Shown: piece by piece, positions 1 through 12,000 of the stretch | Position numbering within the stretch: the first letter of the stretch is position 1 | How the letters are laid out: every line of letters begins with the position of its first letter | From: Lineus longissimus | Lineage: Eukaryota; Nemertea; Pilidiophora; Heteronemertea; Lineidae | DNA length: 64,000 nucleotides | Direction: 5' to 3' | Assembly: GCF_910592395.1 (NCBI RefSeq) | Contig: NC_088314.1 | Span: 310,001 to 374,000, forward strand | The notes under the pieces: generated by a model | Database searches by the model: none | What the model was told of the DNA's origin: nothing | What the model saw: the letters and a program-made list of their open reading frames with translations, nothing else | Program-made: the position numbers and the translations under genes

Positions 1-19
1 TCTAGTTGTTTTTTTTCAG

Positions 20-2326
20 TGTTGAAGGTCGGAGATCTCAAGAAATGTACATGGTGATCGGAGGCATTCTACAGGCTGGGTTGTTCGGTGCAGTGGTGGC
101 TGGCTTTATTGGTGCCAGAGTTGCTAAAGAGAGATATGTGAAAAAACACTACGCAGCACAATTTGAGACCAAGTTCTTTGGGATAGTGAGTGTGCTACTC
201 TTCTCAGTTACACAGTCAATAGAGTGTGCATTGAAACAACCAGTTTGGGAGCATCAGTTTAAAAAGGAGATGGATATGTTTCCAGTTTGTTGAAGAACCG
301 TGTGATTTCTGGCCACGAGATAGAATTTTTCCACCTCTGTAGTAGGAGACTGAAACAGCTGTCAAGGAATTGGCTTCTAATATATCTTATTTTACAGAAA
401 ATGTTTGATTTTAGTCTAATTCTCGGTGTAAAATATGAACACAGAATCAACATAGTGACCTCCCTCTTACTGTTTACCAATTGTCACCCTCAAGTTACTC
501 AATAAAAGGACTCAACAGGTAATAGCTTGTCTTCCAGTCGTGACCGACTGTTTCACATGCTCACATTATTTCCAGCGTGGTCATCTCGATGCTATGGTCA
601 TTGGAGCTATAGGCTTTGGTGCCAAGTGGGCCCTGAGGTTAAGTGTCTTCACAGGCACTTTTTTGTGAGTATAACTTTACTTTCTGTGAGTGTTGTAATC
701 AAAAATGAATTCAGTACTATTCCATCTAATGAAGCTAAACCAGCTGGCTGCTGTTTCAGTGTAACTTGATGGTGTCATTGGATGTATACCCTTACTTTAT
801 CATACAGTATAGTAATTGTGCTGCTGAAACTGTCATTTTGATGGAGTCCTGGCCACTATTCAAACATAGTTTATTTCTCATTGATCCTAGGGTGTTCAAT
901 GTGAGTGACTGACAGCTTGTTCAATTGTCTATTTCAGATTAATATCTCAATCAGTTTCTGTGTATAGGAATAAAACGGGTGTCGTAGAATACACATTAGC
1001 AGGGGGTGAGTACTTCGACTGCTAAGAAACAGTGAACTACTGACTAAGTTGGATTTGTATCTGTAATGACCGCAGTTGTCCTGCGTAATGGAAGCGTCTT
1101 GGTCGTGTGTGGTTAGATTTGGCTCTGGCATCAGAACATGTCATTAAGATTCACTGCAATCTCCAGGGCCACTGTTCTCGGCCTGGATGAAGACCACCGT
1201 CTAATACAACGGAGAAAATGATCTCACAGTGGTGTGATATCAATATTGGGTCCTTGATATGGCATCAACATTAGCATTCGATCCTTTTTTGGATTCATCA
1301 CAGAACAGTTTAGATTTATTATAAAATGGGTGCAACCATCTGTGTGTAACTCATCTGAAATTGATCATTTCTCCTTCAGGTATGACTGGAGCACTGTTCA
1401 GAATGAACATGGGTCTGCGGGGAATGTTTGCGGCTGGCATTCTAGGAACTACATTTGGGTAAGTCAGATTATTAAGTATTTGAAGACAAAACACATGCTT
1501 GGTTATCATGATCATATTGGATTGGATTGTGGTATAGACCAGACTTGGTTCCATCCACGAGTTCTTTGACAAGGTTCCAGTTGATGTCCACCAGGTGATG
1601 GATTTCCTTATGCCTTCCATTCACCGGCTCTTCACAAACCATATAACCAGTACTTCTTGTTTAGGATAAAGAGATAACATGTTCCTGACCTTGAGGTATA
1701 AAACTGAAGCCACCTTTGTGTTTCAGGACGATTGCTGGTTTATTGGCGTGGGGCACATCAGAAGCCACTGGAGAGTCTCAACAGGCAAAACACTATCAAT
1801 ATGTCCATGAACAACTCGTAGAAAAAAAGTAAGTCAAAGATTCTTTCTTATCCAATCAGGTGTTCAAAGGCACCGTACTGTTTCGGGATTCATTTTTCTC
1901 ACCACTGACTTGATGACTCAGATTTCAGGGTCAGCTGGTTTATGATTTATAAAATGAATAGTACCACATCTGTTTTCAAGTGATGGGATTCCAAATTTTG
2001 CTTGAAAAGGTCTTGCCAGTGAAATCTGTCTCTTGATAGAGAGTTTTAATTTTGGTATACCCAAAACACATGTGCTTGATGGCTAGTTAAGCTCACTGTG
2101 GCTTGTATCACAATTATCCCAATTATACAAATAGAAGGAGCAGTGATGTCAAAGACTTGAGGGATCAAGATGATCTCACCGGAAAGAAGAATAAAGATTA
2201 TCATCGGCCGTTATGAAGACTTGTTTTTTATGCAGTCATTCTCATCACTTTTTCAGGAAATACAAAAATGTAATGGAAGCAGCAGCGAAAGAGAACTTTG
2301 CGTATCTTCCTCCATCCCCCAGCTAG
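20..2326 (+). CDS. TIMMDC1: TIMMDC1-like mitochondrial complex I assembly factor (3' part; start outside window)
   Basis: Six exons can be read: 20-185, 576-664, 938-1005, 1380-1458, 1727-1828 and 2257-2326 (stop TAG at 2324). All junctions are GT-AG and phase-consistent, giving about 190 residues. The reading shows a glycine-rich membrane hairpin (GGILQAGLFGAVVAGFIGA), then VYRNKTGVVEYTLAG, then GALFRMNMGLRGMFAAGILG, then a charged helical tail. This order matches TIMMDC1 (human VYRNKDALSHFVIAG and SLFRINVGLRGL, from memory), a multi-pass inner-membrane protein of the Tim17/22/23-like group needed to build the membrane arm of respiratory complex I. Several hydrophobic segments are visible. 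The N-terminal exons lie left of the window. The protein ends soon after YLPPSPS, shorter than the human tail. Confidence is high for family and exon structure. Confidence 0.88.
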
Positions 2327-2578
2327 CTCTCTTCTTGCATGAATGAACAAAGCCCTCTGTGAACAATGACTGTGTCGGTGAATTGTATATTCCACTTTGG
2401 AATCATGGAGTTACATCAGGAGAAAAGAAGTCTCCTCAGGTCTTCAAGCTTCTTTTCAAAATTGGACCATTTATAACTTGAATGACTTGTGAGAGAACTA
2501 TAAAGCAAATCAAGTCTGAAAGTTGAGAGTGTCAGTTTGTTGAGCTCCTTGACCAGATGGCAAGTTGTGATATATGAA

Positions 2579-2584
2579 AATAAA
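2579..2584 (+). terminator. Poly(A) signal of the TIMMDC1-like gene
   Basis: AATAAA lies about 250 bases after the TAG stop at 2326, in AT-rich sequence. It is the first canonical signal downstream, so the 3'UTR (2327 to about 2600) is probably short. Confidence 0.6.
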
Positions 2585-2639
2585 AGAAATGAAATCGATT
2601 TTGTGCTTGAATTGCTTGACTTAGGTTAGACTTCATGGC

Positions 2640-3125
2640 TATCTGCTGGAAGGTGGTCTTGGACCGATACCACAATTGCCCTGTAAAGTTTTGAAGTCCG
2701 TTGCTCTACATTGACAGCCGCACTGGCTACTAGCAGACTGTCTTACTGTACTCTTGAAGACAGACCTTAGCACCTTACTTGGGAGGGATCCCTACCCTAC
2801 CCAATCATACCCAAGTAAGACTAGAGTAGCTCTAACTGAACAACATCAGGGCCTTTTTGTCTCTGGTAGAGCTTCTTTCTCAGCATACTCTTGAAGACAG
2901 GCCCAAGGGATCCCTACCCAAGTAATGTTCTGAGGAACTCGTGTACCTGGAACAACATTAGGAACCTCAGCCTCTGGTAGAGCTTCTATCTCACTGTGGT
3001 CTTGGTGTTCGAGTACCCTACTTGGACGGGGATCCCTTTCACCTGGGACAGATCTGTACCCTGTCATAGGTGGGGCTTCCATCTCACGGTGGTCTTGAGG
3101 GCAAGCCCAAGAGCCTTATTTGACA
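2640..3125. repeat. Degenerate tandem repeat between TIMMDC1 and MITF/TFE
   Basis: Three or four diverged copies of a unit of roughly 110 bases are seen. Shared blocks are 'ctctggtagagcttctatctca', 'tggtcttg', 'cttgaagacag' and 'gggatccctaccc', recurring near 2750-2800, 2860-2920, 2970-3030 and 3065-3110. The copies carry indels, so this looks old. It lies in the gap between the convergent TIMMDC1 and MITF/TFE 3' ends. Its ORFs are not credible genes. Confidence 0.55.
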
Positions 3126-6018
3126 GGTAGTACCTCATCCTCAAGTCCCGAGAGCAAGGTAACCATGTATGTTGTTGCTGTCTTCCAGAGCACATCGAGA
3201 CTGTATCTTTCCGTGCAGCAAGTATAGATTGATTGTAGTCAGAAGGGAAATAGGGTGTCCTTTGGGACAAAAGTGTCTTGGAGGGGAATGGTCTTTGGAG
3301 ATGCATAGTTTGGAGGGGAATAGTCCCCGGAATAGTAGTGTGGCAGCTCCACAAGGGTTAATTACCCGAGGGTCAATCCAATCAACGAGTTGAACTGTTG
3401 TTGTCGACAGAGCCGCCACTTCCAGCAGACTGCTGGGGTATCGTGGATGTGGCACCTCAAGCAAAAGACAGCTTTCAAAGGAATTACAAGACATTCTGTG
3501 CTTTGAAAATATATTTCAATCAACATTACACATACATGTACATTTACAGAGTGTGTAACGATATCTGGTATTATAATCAGTCAGGTACACAACCTTATTA
3601 TTGTCTGTTTGAAATTTCAAGATGAATTTGAGCAGATTGACTGCCATCAGAACTGTGTGAAACATTAGCTCGAATTCACCATTCCAAACATCCTCGTGCC
3701 ATGAATATAACTGTTGAACATTTTTGTCCACAATATGATCAAACTCAAACATTCAGCACTACCAACACAAACAGTAGTTAACTACTACCTACAGTAGTCT
3801 GATACAATAACCAATGCATGGCTGGTTTAGACACTCAAAAGTTTTGGCTAAGCTCCAAAACCTTGCGTGCTACTTTGAAGTGTATAAATAGAACAATCTG
3901 AAAGATAACATCGATAGGGTTGTGAACCTAACTAACTACCTTTCTTTGAATACAAGATGTAAAACTATGGGTATCATAGAGGGCTATGTACAATAATGAT
4001 GCCCTTCCTAAAGGGCATCACATCCATCACTATTTTCAATCAATGTCACATGTCAAAATAGATGCCAATCAATCAACTATGTAAATCTAAGTAGAAACCT
4101 CTACTCAACTGTGACACATTGTCATTGACATCATCCATACCAGTGCCGCCCTCAACCAATAAGAGCCTTGACATTTTAGAAACGGTATTGCATAATTTTG
4201 AACTTAGATGAAAATCATAAAACTTAAACATCAAAGTAACAACAAAAGACCTTGAACAACATCTGTGCTGAAGGTATAACATCTCATGAATGGAAAACAG
4301 TCCCTCGGAGAAAGTTCTCCTTCAATTCTATAGAAACCGTCCAACTATGACACGTACAGAACTGAAGATAGAAAAGTGTGATAAAATGGTGATATTTACA
4401 GATGACTAGAAGAGATAACATTTACAACAAGGTGCCCAATGTTTATGCAACGTAAAGGAGGAGAACTTGAGCTATCATTGTGTGGTTTACAGAGCTCTAT
4501 GTGTAGAGTGTGCTGCATACATTTATGTACATCTCTACCAAATATGCAAGATCACACAGTTGTAGAATATCTCTGTGTAAATGTTCTGATGCATCCAAGT
4601 ATGGCCCACACAGTCCTGCATCTGCTCATTCATTTGAAGGAGAGATATCAACAAGAAGGGAGGCCGTGCCAATGACATCAACAATATTTAGCCAACGATA
4701 CCAACAGGAAGTCCCTGTCTTGTGAAGTACACTTGTTCAGACACCATCAGTTACTTGCTTCTTAAACAAAAATTAAACTGTTAATTGCTTTAAGTGACGG
4801 AGGCAACCTCATATGTTACAAAATGATCATATTTGTTGTGGACTATTGAGAATTCTCGTCTCGAATAATGTCTAAGCAATATGTAGAACCTGGAGTAGTC
4901 TCATAAAATACATAGAATTTACATAATGTTTAGTAAAATGCTTCTTACGTTTCATGCAGTCTCGTCTACCCTACCAGAGGTTCTTCACCTCTCTAAGACA
5001 CACAATGAGTATTCAAGCAGCATCTGGTATGCGCTTACATAGTTCCAACTTTTACCCATCACAGCTCTGATTCAAAGTCCTAGAAAGAGTCTCTTCAATT
5101 CTAACAAACCAGTCTAAGTTTGTAATTTGTAAGATTCAACAATCTAAACTACATGAAGAAATTGCTTTCACCAAAAACTGGTGAGCCAACATTGTCATAA
5201 AGGCACATATTCCCGAGGTTTAACTTTCTCCAGTCCTTTGACTGTGGGTATGAACGTTTCCACATAATGTCTGGAACCATGCAATCCCTCAACTGATCTG
5301 TTAACTATCTTACACCTCAGGCCAAGGTTAGAGAACACCTCTTGACATTCGCTATGACGTACGGCATCACATCTGCTCGGGCATATCTCGCCGGTGACCT
5401 GCTCTATCCTGGATCACCTATCCAACCAGATAACTACTATTTTGTCACAGATCACTTCGTTGAGCCAGCAACTGGATCATAAACCTGACCACACTGCTTA
5501 TTTTAAGAAACTCTGGCCTTCCATTAGCAATGACACAAATAATTATCATGCACTTCAGGATACATGCACTGCACTGCAGCACACGAGTAGTGCATTGGAG
5601 TTCATCTACCCTGCACTACAACACAAGTAGTGTATTAGAGTTAATGTGCACTGCACTACAGCACACGAAAAGTACACTGCAGCACAGTTCATTTCTAACA
5701 TCTTTCATTTCCAACTGCGGGATCTGAAGTCTATTTTCATCTCTTGCATTGATCTGTGAGATCAGGCCATTTCAAGTCCATTTTACCTTGAAAACAGGCA
5801 ATCTGAATGTCTTCATTTTTCATCTGCTCATTTTCAAGGTACAGCACCAACGGCTTTTAAAGTTGACCACAACTGTCCTCAAAACCTCGAAGCCTTTTGA
5901 CCTCATCCGTTCTGAAGCTCTCGTAACACGCATTCAAAAGATAAGACGTCTCTTTCTGAGAATCTCTTTCAACGGCTTTTCAAAATTCATTTGCAGATTC
6001 TCTGGGTGACAATCCACG
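3126..6018 (-). other. Probable long 3'UTR and flank of the MITF/TFE gene
   Basis: This stretch follows the MITF/TFE stop codon on the - strand and has no convincing coding potential on either strand. Long 3'UTRs are usual for MiT/TFE genes. I see no unambiguous AATAAA on the - strand, so the transcript end is not fixed. It holds one short degenerate repeat (5560-5695, listed separately). Confidence 0.4.
5560..5695. repeat. Short degenerate direct repeat in the MITF/TFE 3'UTR
   Basis: About three imperfect copies of a unit of some 45-50 bases with the blocks 'gcactgcactgcagcacac', 'gtagtgcattggagtt' and 'ctgcactacaacacaagtag'. The repeat makes a spurious 'ALQHTSSALE' reading on the + strand. 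It sits inside the presumed 3'UTR of the - strand MITF/TFE transcript and could form stem structures because of the ctgca/tgcag palindromes. Confidence 0.55.
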
Positions 6019-9000
6019 TTATAAATTGACATACTCCACACCACAATCGTTCAGCATTGAATCGTCCATGCTGACACTGCTGCAGCGAGATTGATGTAAT
6101 GGCGATGAGAGCATTGGGTCTCCACAAACAGGAGAGCTATCGTCCATGAGTTCATGAATAACTGTCGGCGTGGGACCTTCATCAGTCTCCCGTTTTATCC
6201 GTACAGAAGGTACAGTGTTATACCCTGTGGATTGATGAAGCACCTGGGTTAGACAGTCTGTTGTTTCCAATTCACTATCAGGCACATTCAAGCCTTGCAT
6301 TTTCATCATCATTTCCAGTTGCTGAAAATAACAATAAGAAACTTAAAATCTCAGATAAATGAGGACAAATCACATGATGATAGCAAACGCATTGATACCA
6401 ACTTAATGGTGACGACTAAGAGCAACTGCTTGTAGCCACCATTATGCCAATCTCCAGTATAGATTCCATGTCTATCAGTGAGTCGTCCTTGATTAAGTTT
6501 GACATGTGGCTCATTCAGACCTCTTGAGATGGAGGTAATGTAGAGCTTCACGTTTTAGGGTACAGAGCCACTGCACAGAGCCCTTGGAATCCACTGGAAT
6601 AGCACAAGAGGTTGTGAGCAGCACAAAACGTCTTCGAGTCCTCTATGGTAATGCATTACGCATTATTCTTTCACAAGGAAACTAACCTGAATCCTCAGCA
6701 TCATCTTCCTATTCGCTGATTCCATATTCTTCGACTTGGCTTCAACCTGGTGTAACCTCTCATCACTACGTCTCAGTCGCCTGATATAATCAACAGATGC
6801 CTTCAAGATGGTGCCCTTGTTTTGTCGCATGTCTCTGTAACATCAATAGATAACGCAAGGTGAGAAATTGGGTTAGCAATCAAGTTAAGATAGGACTTTC
6901 ATCTCAATCTAAAAGACAACACAAGGTAAATCTTAGGCCAGACTGAGCTTCCTCATTCCTACACTTCAGCAAGGTTTCCACGGTCTGCATGTTTCACTCT
7001 GCAGCATTCGTGTGTAACAAGAGGTGTTGCTCAGCTGATTTCAAAACAGGCAGATTTTCACCATCAACGAAATCCCCACATAAATTAACAGCCAGAAACA
7101 GTTGCTATGACTGGACTTTCTCAAGAAATAAAGCAATTTTCAACTTACGGGTCACATGACTTTGGCAGAAGTGTTCCTAGTTCCTTGATCCTCTCATTGA
7201 TGTGAACCCGACGTCTTCGCTCAACTGGAAGAAGAAAATGTACCGTTACAATCATGACATACTTCATCACAGAGGAACTTTGGCCTTCAAAACCAAATGT
7301 GAACATTGAACACTCATATCACTCACAACTCACGACCTTGTTTAACCTTGAGGACATTTATCTGGAAATGAGCATTGGTTTCTTTCACAAGTCCCAGTTG
7401 GTGAATAGAATTGGGTAAGTCTTATAGGAGGCCAACAAGGCAAGCTCTTCAATCTTGCAATCAAGTTAAGTGGTTCACCCAAGGACACAAATCACCCTCA
7501 AACTTACTGATATTATGATTGTCTTTCTTCTGTCGATCTTTGGCCATGGCGCGGTTGTCGTCGTTGAGATAATGGTTACTATACGGGGGCATTTCTTCCT
7601 TGATGCTGTCTAAGTTGAAGTCGGAAGGACACGAGTTGGCCTGTTTATGCGAAGCACCATTCGTAGTCAAATTGAACATATCATAGACATTCTTGCTTTG
7701 TGGTAACTGCAAATGGAGAGGAGATAGTTAAGTGCCTAGCCCGAGGACACACAACACATTTGTAGTCATATTGTACATCCTCTCACTAAGGGAAAAGGCA
7801 GTCTCATATCCTCAACCAACAGACTCGAGGCAGATGCCCTTACCAGTTAGCACCAACAGTCCAACACATTCAAAAGGTCCAGCGTTGTTTTAAACGAGCC
7901 TGCGTCCCTCCAACTGCTGATTGCATAAAGCTGATTGTATAATCAAACTCGTACAATATACCATCAGAATAATGCCACTCTTATTGTCATAGCTGGCATT
8001 TGAATAGGAGATGCATTCACAGGTGGTCCAATTGGATTCATCATCATGATACCGGGAATAGGCTTGTCACAAGCCTTTTATATTAATGTGGGCATGATGC
8101 AATAAAACCAGACATAACTATGCAGGTGTAATGGATCAGTTGACACTAAAGATCACCCCCAATACTACATTTAGGTCTTTTTAAGAGAGAACTCCCTTTC
8201 AACACTGACTGTAGACTCCCTAAATATTCTAATCAAACTCTTTAACCCAAAGACCTCTTTTTCAAGTACCCCTGGTAGTGATATTAACTTATGTCAAACA
8301 TGGGCTGTTGAGAAGGTCTGACACAAATTGATAATCACTGCCACCAAAGATGACCAGGCCAAGGTTGGTAGCCAGCCAAGTCCAGCTAGGGCCTGTTTTC
8401 TCCACCCCCACCTCCAGAGGCAATCTCTCAGAGAGAGGCCACCAGATGAACTGGAGTACAATCCTTTGACCAATAACCCTACAAGAAAGGTCATCCCGCC
8501 TTCTCACAGATTGAAAGTAATGAAGAGAGTAGAGGTGCCAAAATGATCGTTAGGAAGATAGTTATCCAATCTGCATCCGATAGGCCTAATGAGCAATCAC
8601 ACCAACTGAAGCATTTATACTTTGTTGTTCACAATAACCTCACCATGAAGTCTTGCCCGCTTAGACTTGGTGCCATCACATGTCCACCACGACCCACTGG
8701 GATAGTCTTCATATTTGGAAAGTTCTACAGTCTTGTCTGGAAATGTTAAGACTGTCCAGTTGCTCCAGACACCAGAATGTCCCTTATCATATCCTCCCAG
8801 GATCCAGCTTCACCTTTCAAGACACCAGAATGTCCCTTATCATATCCTCCCAGGATAGTTCCAGCTTCACCTTTCAAGACACCAGAATGTCCCTTATCAT
8901 ATCCTCCCAGGATCCAGCTTCACCTTTCAAGACACCAGAATGTCCCTTATCATATCCTCCCAGGATCCAGCTTCACCTTTCAAGACACCAGAATGTCCCT

Positions 9001-12000
9001 TATCATATCCTCCCAGGATAGTTCCAGCTTCACCTTTCAAGACACCAGAATGTCCCTTATCATATCCTCCCAGGATCCAGCTTCACCTTTCAAGACACTG
9101 AATGGCCAACCAGATTTAAAGTTGAATCAGAATTGAACTGAGAAAGGAGACCACACAGCTATCGGTTGTTGAAATGCATCAAAGTTTTCAGTGTACTTTA
9201 TGTGTAGGCCTATATGACGATATGACACTGTGATCAGGATTATAACTCTTCACCCAGAAGTCATGAACTGGATCATCTCAGATAAAGTGAATGAGATATG
9301 ACCTCAGTTAAAGGTGATAACGATAAGAGACAGTAGTCAGTGCAGACCTGAGTGGCCGGGGCGACTTTCTCCCTAAAATCAACATACAATATCACAGCAG
9401 GGATCCGAGGAAGGCTACATGGAGGGATCGGATAGAGGGCTGCCTGGCCACGCCAATCAGGGCACAAGAGAAAGGCACCACACAAGTACCACCACCTTTC
9501 CTCATATTAGACCCACATGATTATTTTCAATGTGTGGGAGGAGAGATATTAGTATTAAAACAGCTGTATCATGGTCTGTTGTAAAAAATTGTTTTGTTAG
9601 TCCTGACCAGTAACTTAGCAAGTTGTTTTTGCCTCTCACGTGACACAATGGGAATTCTAACAAGTTTTCTGGAAAGAGAACAACAGAGCAAACATGGCCA
9701 CTTTCTCTTTCCTGGTGTGGCCATTGTGGTTAACTCTGTTGGATGATCAATCCACTATTGTGGCAACAAGTCTTCCTATTGTGGCCCAGTGTTGCTAATA
9801 ATGTGGGTTAATTAACCACAATCTTGGCAATTTTCATGACAGTTTAACAACTTGGTAATTAGTGGCCTGAGAAAGCAAGACAGGCCTCTCATTAACATGA
9901 ACCAGTTAATTTAACTGGTTCATGATTAGCTCATTATGAAGATTTATTCGTAAATTTGGAAGCATCATGGATGGACTAATCTATAAAGATAAATCCTCTA
10001 GTGGCTTAAAATGTGTTCAAAGGGACTACAGTCTTGTCTCTCATCTCCACATGAGATGTTCAGAGTAACCACAAACCACATCTCTCCTTTATGAAATGAA
10101 GAAGTATTTCATAACATGACTTAGACACTTACCCCTGGTACTGTTTGTGACATGTGTGTGAGTGTCGGTTCAATCAGACTCAGGTCACCATCAATGGTTG
10201 CATCAACTGATTCCAAACTGGCGATGTCACCCAGCAGTTCGTCGACCTGAAAAGCAAAGTCAAAAAATTTTCAATTGCAATCATGAATGAGTGCATACGT
10301 GATAGAATATGAAAGTATGACTGCTGAAAACAGCAAGACATATAACATATGCATTGCAGGCATACAAACTTCCAATTTAACCACAAAAAAATGTTTTTGA
10401 ATAAAACAGAAATTTGTGATGTGATAATCCTCGAATCATCCAGGAAAACAGACGTGTAGATCAGCCAATTGCAGGTGGGATGTGAGGCCACATTCTGTTT
10501 TGATCTGCTTTGAGAGTATGACTCATGGTCACACTCTGTGGATTGAATAGGAGAGCATATGATGTCAGCTCTCCTGCCACAGTATTGTACCAATTCAGGG
10601 AGGAAAGTGGTCTCAAAATGTGGCACTTGATGTTCATGTTTCAGGCCATGCTTGATGGTAGTAAGTCTGTTGGCAGTTAGAATGCCTGACTGAACGTGTT
10701 TTTAATGTCTTTTCGGCCAAATTCCAGAGCACTGTTGGCTGAACCCATTATTGTCAGTGAGTTGCACCGGATCACCAGTCTCGGGCACCCCCACTTGGTT
10801 ATGTCTTTGTCACAGCTCAACTCAAGTTATTCAAGCCGGACATGAGCAGTGACTCCACCTGCAATATTCAAGAGGTCTCCCTACAATAAAGATGGTCTTA
10901 CCTCTCATCCTGAGGACAGACAGTACGTTGGTAACGTGAGACAGCTGATTAGGGTGGACCTGAACTGACTATGAGCGAAGAGGAAAAAGGTGGACTTACC
11001 CTAAGTCTAGAACGACCTGAGACTGAGACACAGGGCCGGACTTTTCGGAGTGTACCATGCACTGAACTATGAGGGTAAGAGGGAGCCAAGTCTATCCTAT
11101 GTATAACAGGAGGTTGACCCCGTGAAGCATGCTGGTGAACTGATGGTATAACCATGTGTGTCTGGTCGAGCCGAAATAATGTGTTGCATCAATTTAAATA
11201 CTTAATGACAAGTATACACAACAGCTGATGCTTGCCTCAGGCCAAGCCATGCTAGATGTTAGAGGGTCTACATAGGGATGAGATTAGTGGACGTCAGCTC
11301 TAGTCAAGATATCAGCCGCCCCACCACCATGTGATGGTTATGACAAGGTCACACAGATGGCAGAATGATTTGGCCAAAATAGTTCTCCTAAAAATGATTG
11401 TACACTATTTCGATTAATCTTATGAATGTAACAACTCAGAATACAGGCAATGTCATGCTTGTAAGATCCCTTTACAGTTACAGTGTAAGACACCTTGTAT
11501 TTGCTGTAAGCTCTCCATCACAGGCTGACTATGACTGTGAACACAGCCATTCACTCCATCTGCCCATGCACTCTATAAACTGGTAATACCATTCAAATAA
11601 AACAGGTGTGGGTGATATATTAATACACCTTCACACCAATGTATAATCATTGTTAGCACATGTAGGGCTGCACATTGTCTCAACTATTAAAGAGTCACAC
11701 CAAACTTCCTGATGCTGTACCTGGCTGGCCTCATAGTCAGGGTCTCATACTGAACGCCAGGAGCAGCTGGAGATGATGTTAACCAAGATAGCCACAACTC
11801 TCATCTGTGATAAAGTTGTCCACAGCTACCCAAGTTACCATAATGGATACAATCGAACTGGGGTTTGAGTAAAATTCCCACAACTGGTTGCATGCATTAT
11901 TAGACTTGACTTGAAATATGAAATACAGACTGTCTGATGAGGCAAATGCTGTGAATCTTTAAATCCTAGTCATGAAATGAATAAAATTACCTCACTCACC

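Larger units (their letters stand above)
7707..10132 (-). other. MITF/TFE intron
   Basis: No coding potential fitting the gene is seen here. It contains a 53/57-bp minisatellite (8767-9092), an E-box (9636-9644) and a hairpin-forming segment (9604-9924), each listed separately. Confidence 0.6.

Noticed and set aside
8680-9136. + strand ORFs of 113-119 codons with repeated PLSYPPR
   Set aside because: Pure translation of the 53/57-bp minisatellite inside an MITF/TFE intron.
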